A DNA stretch of 64,000 bases from Pachyseris speciosa (Eukaryota; Cnidaria; Anthozoa; Scleractinia; Pachyseridae): NCBI GenBank assembly GCA_016490735.1, contig JAEMWC010000096.1, forward strand, positions 1,222,501 through 1,286,500. Reading direction: 5' to 3'. The notes under the pieces are model-generated. The model searched no databases. It had not been told where the DNA came from and saw only the letters and a program-made list of their open reading frames with translations. Shown here piece by piece: positions 1 to 12,700 of this stretch (the stretch's first letter is position 1; each line of letters opens with the position of its first letter). Position numbers and translations under genes: made by a program.

Positions 1-352
1 CTATGTATTAGTTAAGTTTAAGCTTGATTTGAACTAGCTTGAAATATAATTCAAACCAAAAGCAAATTCAAAAATAACATAAAATGTTCAAAATGCACAG
101 ACTGTCATATGCTGAATCAGTTTCTCATGCTGTTGTTATGGATGTAAAGCTCTACAAAATATGGCTCAGATGTAATGACAACCCCACCTGCTAGCATTTA
201 CTTGGAAAGGGATCTCAAATGCCAAGATTTTTTCAAACGGAATCATTTAGCCACATTGGAGTTTCTGTATGGGTGGGAAAATGTCATCCATCCCATCCAC
301 TAGATTTAACCAACAGCTGTTCTTCTCATTAATGATAGTATTATTTTTCCAG

Positions 353-2393
353 GATTACAGGTTTCCTTTACAATGGTGAATTCTGACCCTGACCTAGTAC
401 TAGCTGAATGGGATATTGAGTCTGCAGTAACAAGTGAGTAATAACTCTTCAAGTTGACTGTGGTTGAATTTGCTGTTATTGAGTGAAGAAGGCTTGGTCC
501 AGTTTATCAACAGTTTGGGTCATCATGGATTGTTTAAACTGAAATATGGTAAAACATGTCACTGCTTTTTGTTGGAATAACAAGATGCTGCTTTTTTTGT
601 CATTGTGGTAAAAATTCAAGTTGTTGAGGGACCATTTTTGTGATTTTACAGTATGCAGTGTTTTCTTTGCAGGATACCTGGATCCCTTTTTACTGAAGTT
701 TCCTCATTTGGACATCTCTGTGGATTCTCAGGTATAAACATGTCATTGAGAGGATATGTTATGAGATTCTTTGGATGGATGGTGAAGTGGTTGACTTGTG
801 TGGTTGTAACCTTCTTGTGATCTGCCCTGTAGGTCCTCCATTACAGCAGCATCCAAATCAATCCAGAAAGGATGGAAAATCTTTTCTATCTTTCTTATGA
901 TGACTTGCCTCATATGATGAATCCAATTGAGGCTAAGCTGGTAACTATTTGTCTCTCATTCATTAACTTTTGAACATAAAGATTGAGAAAATAACAGCTG
1001 CACTGGAAGGGTAGTGGAGCCACTTGCATTACAGACTTCCTTGAGGTTTGTGCCTCCTAATGTGAGAGTATTTCTGCATGGCTTATGACTACCAGTGTGT
1101 ACAGAGAAGTAGATCTGATGAAGGGCAATAATGAAATGCTAAATGAAAGTAAGGGCCAACTGCACATTTTTCGTCGAATTTAATTCTAAATAAGCAACGA
1201 TAATAAAACCTTCACGTTGTCAATCTTTATATTTGTTTGTGTTTACAGGCTCACATATTTCTTTACATCCCACTCTGAACTTTGTTGTTTATGTGCCGTC
1301 ACAGAAGCATACTCCTCTTTACATGAGAACTAAAGATGGTAAGAGTAACCTCTTTAAAACTCTTTAAATAAATACATTGGTTCCAAATCAATTTTTTGCA
1401 AAATAGCTGATAAAGTTATGAGTAGATTTGACAGACAGATAAAAAGTACCCACCCGAGTCGGGTGGGTCGAAAGGATGTTAAAAAACGCAGAAGGAAAAA
1501 AAAGACAAATTACAACAAATATTATTGTTTGTTACAATACCTTCAGTCTGGGAGAAAAGAAGGAGAAACAGACTGAAGAGGGTGGTTGCTTAAGGAGCAG
1601 AGTGAGAACAAGTTTAAAACCGAGGCGGGGGGGGGGGGCGGGGGGGCGGGGGCGGGGCGGGGGGCGGGGGGTCAACTGGCGGGTTAGGAGATAGGACCAT
1701 TGGAAGTGAGGGAGAAAAGGGACAGAAACTGGGATAAAACAGCGTTTAAGATAAGCACAACAAATGAGGCGGGCAAAACTATTTTTTAAAGAAGCCAATT
1801 TGCTGGTAAAATGCCAATTAAGTAATCTCCACAGGTGAACAAAGCGGGAGCAATGCATTCTTGAGTCCTCAATGGGGAGGAATCATGATCTACAATATCT
1901 ACAGGACTGCATCGGTGAATGACACCAGTCCACAGCGGATAGCAGTGGATATGATGCCTGTTATGAACACATTCCTGTCCCAACTCAAGTTGTTGCTTGG
2001 GGTTACACCAGTGGTGAGTAATCAGCTGAAGCCAGATTTAATCTGGAATTCCATCTGTCTGCCAAGCCTGCGCGCAAGTTCTCTAACTGGAAGTCTACTT
2101 GAGTCTATTGTGCAAACGGCGAGCAGAGCGAGCCACGAGGGGATTTACTATCCTTTCACTGCAACGCAGTGCTTATGCGTGAGATCCCAAAAATAAATCG
2201 CGCGCGGGAGCTTGCCATCTGGCTCGGGAATAACTTCTCTCTTCTCTTGGTAAGAAAGGCAACGCTGAGATGCTTGCGCAAACAAACAGTCGACCGCCGC
2301 CCGGTTTGCTCAGTTGGTAGAGCACCGGACTACCGTGCGGGAGGTCGCGGGTTCAAAGCCCGGCCGGACCAACACTCACGGTCTTTAAAAAAT

Positions 2394-2425
<32 letters not shown>

Positions 2426-4840
2426 TGCAAACGGTTAGACTTCTAGTCTTCTGGGATAAGGACGAAAAACCGTAGGCCCCATCTCACAGCTCTCTCTCTC
2501 TCTCTGATCTGTTCTTGTGGGACGTTAAAGAACCCACACCACTGTTTGAAAAGAGAAGGGGACGTAGACTCCGGTGGTGTGGTCAACCTTCATGGGTTGT
2601 GGGAATGGGTAGGGAGGGCACCTTGCATGGGACCTAGGAGTCCCGTTCTTGCCTACCCCTACTGGGTAGGCCTGTACCCAGTAAAACCTGAAAAAGCCAA
2701 AACCAAAACCAAAAACCAAAGTCCGATAGAACTGTCCTACAAAAATGACAGCATTTGTGTTTAGTCAGAAACCTTTGATTAAGTCTTTGTCTCTATTTGA
2801 CGTTGTACCGGGCTCTGTGCTCCTCCGATTTAAAAGGAATACAAATTTTCAAAGCTGAGACTAACTCAGATCCTAGCTTCGAATATGTAAGTACTTGTTC
2901 CCTCTGCTCAATAAGACGGATAATTTATCCGGATATGTATCTGTCTGTCCTTCTGCCACAATTGCGGTCTCTACAACGTCTGTAAGTACTAGTTTCTTTT
3001 GAAGAAAATTTCTGGCTCAAGAAACTTTGATATCACAAACATTTTTACTCTTGCGAAATTTAAATAAGTGCCATGTGTTCGCTCTTCTTAGAGTTCTCCA
3101 GATGGCTTAAAAATAAGAGTTGCTGCCAAAGATGTTGGACTAGTACAGTGGGTAAGGCTATCTAAAATGAGACATAAATCGTAACTTCAAGGTAGGTACA
3201 GGTATCTTAATAACTGTGTGGACGTTTTTGTTTTAGCTTCTTCACTGCAGATTACACGTTTACCAAACAAACCGTCGTTATGGTATTAAATTACGGAACC
3301 ATCTTTTGTTTGTAGGAACAAGATTCGCTGATAAGACTGAAAACAATGGAATATCTGGCGACCTCAACCATCACGCTTACTTCACTGGCTCAACTGCTGG
3401 AAAAAATCAGCAACATGGTGATTAATGACCACATTCAGCAGCAAGTGGAGAGGGCCCTGGGTGCCATTCATCAGGTGTGCATAAACAATAACATCCACAA
3501 AACAAACAAACAAAACACTCCATCATCGGGAGAAGCAAAATTCCTCCCTCATGAGCAGAGTTAAAACGTACCTATTTTTAGGGCTTAAGGTCGATCATTT
3601 CTCGGGAAATTCTATATCAATAAATCACAGCATTACATTTTTTCAGGAGCCCATGAATAGGAGCCTCCATATGCACTGTTTCCTTGAGTCAACGTTTGCG
3701 CGTATCTTTCTATTTTTAGAACTGCTTTTCATGAAAGAGGCTCCAATTTCCTGGGAAAATTTGTTTCCAATAAATTCCGCACACAATTATTCATAATAAA
3801 ATTGTGGCCTAAGGTGCGGAGCGCGTTGTCCCGATCCTTCTCTTGAGCATTCTAAACAGTGCGTGCAAATTTAGACACTCGCAACGTTCTAAAAATAGAA
3901 TAGATACGCGCAAAGGTTGACTCAAAGGGCTTGTATGGGAGAGTGAAGCTCCTATTCATGGGCTCCTGATTTTTTTCAGTACATCACGGAGGTGATCTCG
4001 ACGTGATTTATTAGAAAAGTATTTCCAATCCCTCTCATTTGTACACTGTGTTGGCAATGCTGGTGTGTGTGTGCTTTCAAGCTATTCCATACTTTCTAAC
4101 AAGAATGCTATCCCCCCCCCCCCCCCCCACGCAGTCGTTTTTATGGGACTGGTATTTCTGAAATACGAGTACCCTCAAAACTACTGCGTGGGGAGGCTAC
4201 AAGAATGCTGAACGTACCATTGCTCTCAATCCATGGGTTATGGCTGAATATCCAACAGTTTTTTCCTTATGATTGGTTGGATTCTTCAGTTGACACTGTA
4301 TTGACCAGTGTATTCTTTTTTAGTCGACAACAGCTCTTGAGAACGGAAACCTGACCGCAGCAGTTCTCACAGCCAAGACAGCCATCAGATCATCCGGTTT
4401 GTTTACTTTCAATAACATTAGTTGAACTGTTTGTGATCAGTTGTTAGCACCATCACAGCTATTTCGCTACGAGGACTTCTACCTTCTTTCTTTCCACTTC
4501 TTCAGCTTCTAATAATTTCTTTCGAATTTCGTATCTTTCAGAGGAAGCATTTTTTGACCCATCAATACTTGAACTGTTGTACTTTCCTGACGATCAAAAG
4601 TAAGTGCTGTGTGTGCTTTACTGGTTGCTCCTTTAATTTTAAAACTCTTTTACAATATGGACCCCACAAACCAGCCTCTCATTGTTTCATACGGTTTGTA
4701 TTTGCAGGTACGCTATATACATTCCTCTGTTTCTTCCAATCAGCCTCCCAGTTATTTTGTCTCTGAGGGAGGCAATAAAATGGTACAGAGGACAGGACGA
4801 TACAGACAACAAAGAAAAAAAGAAACACAAAGAAGATTGA
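353..4840 (+). CDS. PIGS: GPI transamidase subunit PIG-S (3' part of gene)
   Basis: PIG-S is a subunit of the ER-membrane GPI transamidase, which attaches GPI anchors to proteins. I read ten coding exons: 353-433, 673-731, 833-940, 1249-1338, 1835-2013, 3092-3151, 3316-3474, 4324-4396, 4542-4599 and 4708-4840. All have AG/GT borders and continuous phase. Family landmarks are AEWDIESAV, the SPQWGGIMIYNI segment, TTLTSLAQLL-like TSTITLTSLAQLLEKISN, and FFDPSILELLYFPDDQK. The last exon gives a hydrophobic stretch (YIPLFLPISLPVILSL), the expected C-terminal membrane helix, then a Lys-rich tail and TGA. The 5' exons, with the first membrane helix, lie left of the window. The introns carry a SINE, a hAT-like MITE and G/C homopolymer runs. 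The identification is strong; individual splice sites are by eye. Confidence 0.93.
1623..1672. repeat. G-rich low-complexity run
   Basis: About 50 bases of almost pure G broken by single C or A, inside a PIGS intron. The many G-runs could form G-quadruplexes on the + strand. Lengths of such runs are often wrong in assemblies. Confidence 0.8.
2299..2722 (+). mobile_element. tRNA-derived SINE, copy 1
   Basis: The head at 2299-2370 has tRNA-like A and B boxes (GCTCAGTTGGTAGAGCA and GGTCGCGGGTTCAAA). A body of about 350 bp follows, containing AGTGCTGCCTTTGTAAT and CCGTAGGCCCCATCTCACAG. The A-rich end is a run of CCAAAA units. The head and the first 170 bp of the body recur at 25778-26197 on the opposite strand, which marks a dispersed family rather than a tRNA gene. 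The anticodon arm does not pair well, so I do not call a functional tRNA. It lies in a PIGS intron. Confidence 0.8.
3644..3968. mobile_element. MITE with CAGGAGCCCATG inverted ends
   Basis: Long imperfect inverted arms start CAGGAGCCCATGAATAGGAG and pair with CTCCTATTCATGGGCTCCTG. They continue through TGAGTCAACGTTTGCGCGTA and its complement, about 80 bp per arm. A 7-bp direct repeat, ATTTTTT, lies immediately outside both ends (3637-3643 and 3969-3975). There is no ORF. The CAG start suggests a hAT-like non-autonomous element, but hAT duplications are usually 8 bp, so the superfamily is open. Confidence 0.8.
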
Positions 4841-5773
4841 GAATTGTTATCAACCACCAAGGACATGCCGAGGGGGCTCAAGGATCAGCCTAGTACCCAG
4901 ACTTTCTCTTGCCGCTGGCATAGTTATTACGTCCCAGGACTTTGTACATCAAGGGTGTTAAATGATTAGGCCAGGTTGGGTACACGGTGCTAAGCTAAGA
5001 ATAATGGTGCGATGAGACAAAACGGCTACAGCGTGTCACAGCAGTCTACATTCAGAGACGACAAAGATTACACAAGTCAGAAGTGGCCCTTGTACCCTTG
5101 CCTGCTACGGTCCTGTTGGTTTGGTTCTAAGCTTTTGCTACCATGAGCCGAAAGTAACCACGCGAGACTTGATTGTATCATATTGCTCTCAGTTTAATTT
5201 TCTATTTAAAAAATGAGTCATTGTTTTGTTGTATGTGCCCAGCGTTCCATCTCTAAACCTATCAACTTCATACCTTAATTTTAAAAATGATATATACATC
5301 GAGTTTGAAACCAGTAAAATGTATGATATTCTGGTCAAAAGTTTCCTGTCCAGACCGATTTTCATAGAAAACGGGAAATACATGTTAAATATATATCACA
5401 TATTGTTCGGTTTCAATAAAACAATGTTTACAACTGACGAGATTCATATTCCCACGGTTGAACTAAAAACTACAAGTGACACAATCCAGTGTGTGAAGGT
5501 GCCATCAGGCATCACACCTCCACTGGTGGCTTGTTTTCTTTTCCGTAATACGAGCTCTGGTATAGCTGAACATCGTTCTTTTGCTTATAAAAATTTGTAT
5601 GCCTTACATTGCTTTCCATGTTAAATCTATTTTAACCTCAGTCCAATTAAGTTATTCTATTGCTATATGTGTTTATGTCACGGATTATGCGTTCCACTGC
5701 TTCTTCACCAAAGAAAGGCCCTATAAGAAAGTAAGAGGACGAAAGATATCAGCCAACCTAAAATATTCCATGT
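4841..5773. other. Downstream of PIGS; no gene seen
   Basis: This is PIGS 3' UTR and intergenic DNA. An AATAAA at 5415-5420 could be a polyadenylation signal. ORFs of up to 132 codons here are AT-rich, have no family resemblance and lack splice context, so I do not call them. Confidence 0.5.
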
Positions 5774-5945
5774 TAGTATATACCACACAAGTGAATAGTG
5801 CTTTTCGCCCGTTCCCATTGGTTTAACTCGGAGGAGATTGGCAAGTACTATTCACCTCCGAGCAGCCGGCGCGCGAGATTTTTCAATTTCCGACTATTGT
5901 AATGTTTTGGTCCGGTAATTATTCAGCTTGTGTGGTATATACTAA
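5774..5945. repeat. Short foldback element (MITE-like)
   Basis: AGTATATACCACACAAG near 5775 is repeated inverted as CTTGTGTGGTATATACT near 5930. This frames about 170 bp without coding potential. A second internal inverted pair (CGGAGG and CCTCCG near 5830-5860) adds to the foldback. Confidence 0.65.
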
Positions 5946-6225
5946 AACAATTATTCACCTCAGTGACGGTGAAATATCCACCATAATTGTTAATTATCAA
6001 CATGATCCTATTATTGGAGAGTAGGAACCATTTGCTTTTTAACTCATGTAGCCCAGAACTGTCCCAACTGTAAGCAAATGGGAATTAACAGAGCTGCGTG
6101 CTCTGCTACGCTACTATGCAAATGTTAGTAATACGTTTGTTTGGAAGAGTGATGAGGCAGTTTCTGAACGTATCATCCACATAACGTCCACCATTTCAAC
6201 TCTGCAGAGATCCTTTTCTACCGAC

Positions 6226-6600
6226 GTTAAACACGAAGACGCGCTATATAAGGAGCGGTACCTTAGGTACGTTCGGATCATTTGTCAATCAACCGTCGGC
6301 CCATACAGAACTCCGTGAAAATTTGTGCAATAAAAGACCGCTTCTGAGCAACAAGTTTATAGTATTTTGTGTCTTTCTTGTTTTCGAGTTTCTCAGTGAC
6401 TTTTATTGCCATGGAAGAATATGTGGAGGTTTGTATGTTCTGAAATTGCCGTGCCAATGTTTGAACGTTTCGATTTATGGCGCTAATTTTGAAATTCCAA
6501 ATGGTTTGCTTACGCCACCGCACAATGGTGACAGTAAAACTAAAATGCAAATGAAACAGGGGGCGGAGCTTTGCCTTTTATAGCGCGTCTTCGTGTTTAA
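6226..6600. repeat. Inverted-repeat element of about 375 bp
   Basis: TTAAACACGAAGACGCGCTA at the left is matched inverted by TAGCGCGTCTTCGTGTTTAA at the right. The sequence just outside (ATCATCCAC at left, GTGGATGAC at right) also pairs, but about 45 extra bases separate it from the inner arm on the left. This suggests a MITE with an insertion in one end. The internal 86-codon ORF matches nothing I know. Confidence 0.65.
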
Positions 6601-6738
6601 GTGGATGACACGGTTTGTCATTTTCATTCAGTGCCATATTTATTTGCACAAGAAAATTTGGAGCTGAACAGACAGTTCATCAAGGATTTGCCAGAAATAG
6701 AATTTGTACTTGCGGCGCGCGTAACACGTAGAAACGTA

Positions 6739-9700
6739 TCACAAAAGAGTTCGCAAGGGATAGCTCAGATTAAATAAGGTGTGTACAGACTTTAACTCGG
6801 ATACTGAAGGCATCTTCCCTTCAAACATCTGATTGGCCGCCTTAGCTGCAGCGTTCCCTGGGCCCATGGTAGCTACGGCCAGAATGCGGTCCCCTCTGAA
6901 ATAACAAAAAAGAAGTACAACTGTTACAAGAGGTAGTGAGCAAACAGATCGCCCAGAGCGAAGAGATTTTTGGTGGAACCCTGTATTTAACAGTAAAGAG
7001 ACTCAAACTGCTGCCTGAGTCGCCAATACAAGAACGCAATCGAATTTTCGGTGCTAATTCTGACGTATTACAAGCACTAAAATGAAGGTTGGATCTTGCT
7101 GTCAGCAGGATTATCCTTTCTTTGGGCACCTTTCTTTTCTTTGGGCGATTTTTTTTCTCATGCGCAGTGACCGCATGACTTTTCGGGTCACATTGTGCCA
7201 TGCAAATTTATGCTCGCATATAGTACGCGTTTGCAAATTTATGCTGATGCATGTACATGAGTATAGGCTACTTGAAGCCTAGTCTTGTTTTATGACAAAC
7301 GGTAGAACTCACTTGACATAGTAAGCAGTGAACTTCTGTTTATCCACGTCTCCGTCAATGATTATATCATCGAAAGAGTGCGCATGACCTAACAGCAAAT
7401 ACACAAAGAAACAAAAATGTACAATACAATACTGTACGCTGGCAGTTAGAGTGCTACAAAGAGAGGCAGCATAGGCATCTGTTCCGACGCCAGACTGACG
7501 CAGCTAACAATGCAGGTAATTTGGGCATCCTAGATCTACAACGGGGCAAGTAAGACAACCCTGACGATAAAAGGTATGACAGCGTACTCTGAAAAGCACC
7601 ACTTTGCAAGTTCCGCACAACCTGCAAGTTCTAGGCACAGCATGACAAAGGCACGCGGGATATCCACTTGTCTGTTGAGTCAAGTACATGTAAACCCTGG
7701 GGAAATCGTTATACCTTGCCAGCGAAAGACAGCAAATCAAGGTTTGATAATGACAAAGTGGAACCTTACCACAATATCGGATACTCTTGCCATATTGTGA
7801 AGTCCAGAAGAAGGGAATGGTGTCAATCTCTTCTTTTTGTCCAAGCATGTTACGAGCCGCAGTCAGACCTGCAGAGTTACATAAACTTGGGGTATTCTAA
7901 CAACTTTAAGATAAGGAAATTTGAAAATGAGAAAGAAGACTGTTCAGTTTTTTTCCGCTAGTCACTATGGCAAATCCAAAATCGTAAATGTCAAACCTAC
8001 CATGTTTATGTGACATCTGCCAGTGCCCGATAGACACCTTGTCGCCATTCAGCATCTTAAGCGGAAAGTGGGCGATGTCCCCAGCAGCAAATACTCCTTC
8101 ACAAGCTTTCATGTACTGAGAACAAAATAAACGATTTCATTGGCCAGGTAGGCAACTGGGTCTAAGTTGTTTCCATTATGCCAGCTGACCGGGCTGAGAA
8201 AGTAGTTTTACAAAACATTTTCAACAGCTTTCAACGTGTTTTTGAAATCACATTTCTCTTGTGACAAACAATATTTGCGCACTCAGGAGCTTCTCGTCTG
8301 TTCCTATGAAAAGAAGAACTGTGCAAAGTTTCAGAATGGATGGAAATACACAGCTTTCTGTAGTAGCGAAGTTCCCTCCTCTTTTAGGATAGGTTCGCGA
8401 TAAACCATCTTCAACGAATGCCTACCTTGTCAACGATTACATCTCCACGGCTTGACAGTGGAACCCCGCTATCTTTCAAGAAACTGGTGGATGGAATGAC
8501 ACCTAGCAAAGAGAGAGATTTAAGCACAATAAGACTGTACTCGAAAGTAGACAAAGACCTTGAATAAGAGAGTTATGAAAAGACAACTTACCTACTCCCT
8601 GCACACAAATATCAGCGGGAACTTCTGTTCCGTTGTCAAAACACACTGTTGTTAACTGAAAGCAAATAAGAACAGACAAAACTGAAGAAACTAAATTGAT
8701 TAAATCCTGGGCATTGCTCAAAGAGAAAACTGTGCGAGAGAGTAGAAGAGACAGCACCTTTCTAATTACTTACCTTTCCACTTTCGCCTTTAAATTCTTT
8801 CACGGCAGCATCACTTATAAATTTGACGCCTTTCTCTTCATGAAGCTAATGCATGAAGAATACAATAATTAAGACAGGCTTCAAGTTTGTTTAACTGCTT
8901 TCACGTTAAGGAATAAAGAACGCACATAATAAATGCATACTACGCGTGTTACGCATTATGTCGAATATAACAAAATCTTTAAAACGTGAAACAACAGACA
9001 CACGCTTACGTTAATTCTAAATTAACAGCATTTGAATTAAAGCCAATTTAGGGGGAAACTAAGTTTAAACTTAGTAAAGAACATCAACATACCTTTTTCA
9101 GCATGGTGCCAATTTTCTCCCCCAACACGTTTGCAAAAGGAGTGCTGCTTCTACCAACACAGGTCACAGATTCTGCTTTGTCAGAGAAATTTGCTGCTAG
9201 TTCCATGCCTGAGAGGGCAAAAACAAGTATTAAAAACACTTATCTGGAGCAACCCTCTTTTTTCTTGTAGAGACAATAGGAAATCTTTCACTTCCAAATG
9301 ATTTTTAAGCAAATTTCGTTTTATTTCCCTTTCATAGATTGTTGTCAGTTGTTTCCTCTTAAACCCTTGATGATGAGTAAATTCAGGTCAGGCTTCATTC
9401 ATACCAGAAGATGTTTATTTAAAATGAAAACAAGAAAGCACTGTACATGTACATTCATACCAATAAATGATGTTCCTATGATAACCACATTCTTTCCTGG
9501 AACAAAGTCAGCTGCAGCAAAAGGGAAAAAAAGGTACCCCAAGGGTACATGTGTGGGATACACAATGCATTGCAAACTTTGCAGCTCATTAGCATTAATG
9601 TCACTGTTCCTTAGGAACACTACGTGACCGCGCTATGCTCTAAAGAAATGAGCGAAATACTTAATAAACAAGACAACAACTCAAGATGGCATTATTGGGG

Positions 9701-12700
9701 GGCACACTGCTTTGTGGAGGGTCAGTCAATGCGACTTCGGATTTGCGTGACAAAAACAACCTCACTTATCTCCCCAGCACTACAAGCTGAATGCTAGACA
9801 GCACGTAATGGATCGGACAAGAATATTGGTTAGCAGGCAATAAACAAAAGCAGATGCAAACAAGCTTGGGGGAAGTCGCTGTGCAGACTTAACCATACCA
9901 CGTAGGAGTGACCCTAGTTTATTACCAGCAAGGAATGCAAACAAACCATCTCCAAATGGGAGGGCGCGACGTTTGACAAATTGTTAGCAATTACTGATTA
10001 CTCTGCACAACAGAACTGCAAATTGAACCTTGCACCGTTTTCATGGGCTTTTACAGCTAGACAATGTCTGCTTACTTAGCCAGTAGATTAAGTTGTACTA
10101 TACAGTGGCTTGGTTTTACACGCACATTTAACAAGTTATGAATGGGCCTTAATACTTTTGGCCAATGCAAATAACTGTTACGACGAAATCCGCTAGAAAA
10201 TTGAGCAATTTCAGGTTTTAGTGGAAAAAAATCTGGTACCAGAATGTTTTAAAGTATTTTAAAGTCATTTTTACATTTTCTTAAAGCTAAATACATAGGT
10301 AATTGCCTGAAATAACACCACAAACAATTTCCCATGGGAACAAGAGAAAATACCAGTAAATTTCAAAGTTAGAGAACTTGTGCAAACACAGGCAAAATTT
10401 CATCATCAGTTTCATTTCACCAGTACTTTCAAGTGTTTCATACATTACCTCAACATTCCTTTTCGACGTTTGGTGTTGCTAGAAATGATTTTTTTTGAGA
10501 AGATATTTAAAACAGTCGTACAGAAGTTTGCAATACTATGAAAATAATCTTGGTACAAGGTTTTTGTTCACTTGTTACTCGAACGTCTGGTATTCCGTCT
10601 TAAAATATGCTAAGGACAACAAAGCCATAATGTTGCGAGCTTAGCTACAACAAAACTATTGATTTTACTGACCTTGGAAACATGACTACACAATAGCAAC
10701 ATTGATAACAACACGCCATGAAAGGCACACTGAGAACGAGATCACGGGAGTCACATTCCATTAACAATATTTTACTGATCTGTCAGTAAAATCTTATTTA
10801 ACAGACTTACAACCCAATGACATTAGTGTGGCATACCACAGGTATCCCACACAAAAAGCACTAATCTTGTTACTACTTCCTAGAGAGTCTCCAATCACAA
10901 CACAAAAACGAAACAACACTTAATAATTATACCAGAAATACTCACAATATTATTAACAACAATAACAGTTAGAGTGCTGATGACAATGTTGATTTTTATC
11001 AGGGTTCCAGATGAGATTTTAAGGCAGGGTGTCAACAAGGAATTCCATCGGGTCAAATTCTCAGTGCTCCCACCAAACCATTATAAATTTTCTATTGATT
11101 TGTCGGGTCATGTAGCTGGCCTTGTAGGGTTTTTGACCGGAGACCCCCCTCTTATCTGGAGCACTGTTTTATGGCAGCAGTGATGATAATGGCAAAACAG
11201 AAGTCAACAATATTTATGACAATAGTGAAAGCAAAAGATAGGAGAACAAGAATGATATAATGATTTTGATGATGGAAGACAGTAACAATCAGTGATGGAG
11301 ATTAAACAATGATAATGATGATGACTGTAGTGATGAAGACGTAACAATGATCTTGAAGATTTGGTAACATGAAGGACAGGAATCATAATTTATATGGTGA
11401 TGATAAGGACAATAATAATATTCAATTATGGCAATATTGAGCACAACACATGTAAGACCAAACACAAACCAATCTTGTTGGCATCATCAGGGCTTCTTAA
11501 CAACATAATGTTCTCTAGATCACTTCCAGGTAGGTTTAAGCTTCTTGGTCTAAACAGAATAAAGAACAAAAACAATGAATTCAAGACATAACACACTGGT
11601 CATACTGATAAATATAACTCCCCTGGAGCTGTGCCTTCACAGTGAGGTGAGGGTTAAGGGTTAAACCTTTTAGCACCCCTATGCATCACAAGGTATAGTA
11701 TAATAAGGGAGTGTGTATGTGAATCCTAAGCAAACAAATATTTATAATGATGAACATGTCTAATGGACTTACTTGCCACCAGTTGCAATCAAGACATTGT
11801 CATAGCTCAACACTGTGCCATCACTTAAAGTGACAGTCTTCTTGTTGGCATCTAAGGCTTTAGCCTACAAGAAAAATATTGTAAAACCTTTAAGTATTGA
11901 CAAATATCAGTTTCACAAAACTGTCAATATTATAACTCTGTGTGAATTAAATTGCTATTTTAGCTGTACGTAAGAGTCTTGTTGGATACTCAGTAATGGA
12001 TAGATCTCACCTCAACGCCATTAAGGAATTCAATATCATATTCCTTGAAATATTCCTCTGAACGAAGCTTCAGTCCATCAGCTGTGGCAGCTAATTTCTA
12101 TAACAATGAAAGATGGTATACTCCTTTTATTTAATCATTAACTGCACAGTTAACATTGTATATAAAACATGAAAGCTCATGAGGATGGAGCAGAAAGCTA
12201 ACACGCACCTTACTGAGGATTGGTCGATCATAAGGCAAATGAGGTTCCTTTGTGACCATGATAATGCGACCTGCAAGATGTTTGTAGTACAATTTGGGAA
12301 AGATGTTTCTTTAACACTCACAATTAATTGATTACCAGAAAATCTATCATGTGATAATAATTATATCAGTCACCAATATTAATACATGTATACCATAATT
12401 GCCACCCAGTAATATTGTCAAAACTGACAGAGCGTGCTCTTTTCGACCAAATTCACAGTCATATGAGTCGATTTGCTCTTTATCCAACCTTACAGTCCGC
12501 TTACCGTAAGGGTCACAGCACAAAAAACAGCGCTACTGAAGGTACAGAATGACATTCTTATGAATATGAATTGCAAGCATGTGACTCTTCTAGTTCTTCT
12601 GGATCTGAGCGCAGCGTTCGACACAGTCGACCACGACATCTTGCTTGCTCGTCTTAAGTCAAGTATCAGCATTAATGGCACTGCTCTGAACTGGTTTACT

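Noticed and set aside
2299..2370. Functional tRNA gene
   Set aside because: A and B boxes are good, but the anticodon stem does not pair and the sequence is the head of a dispersed SINE.
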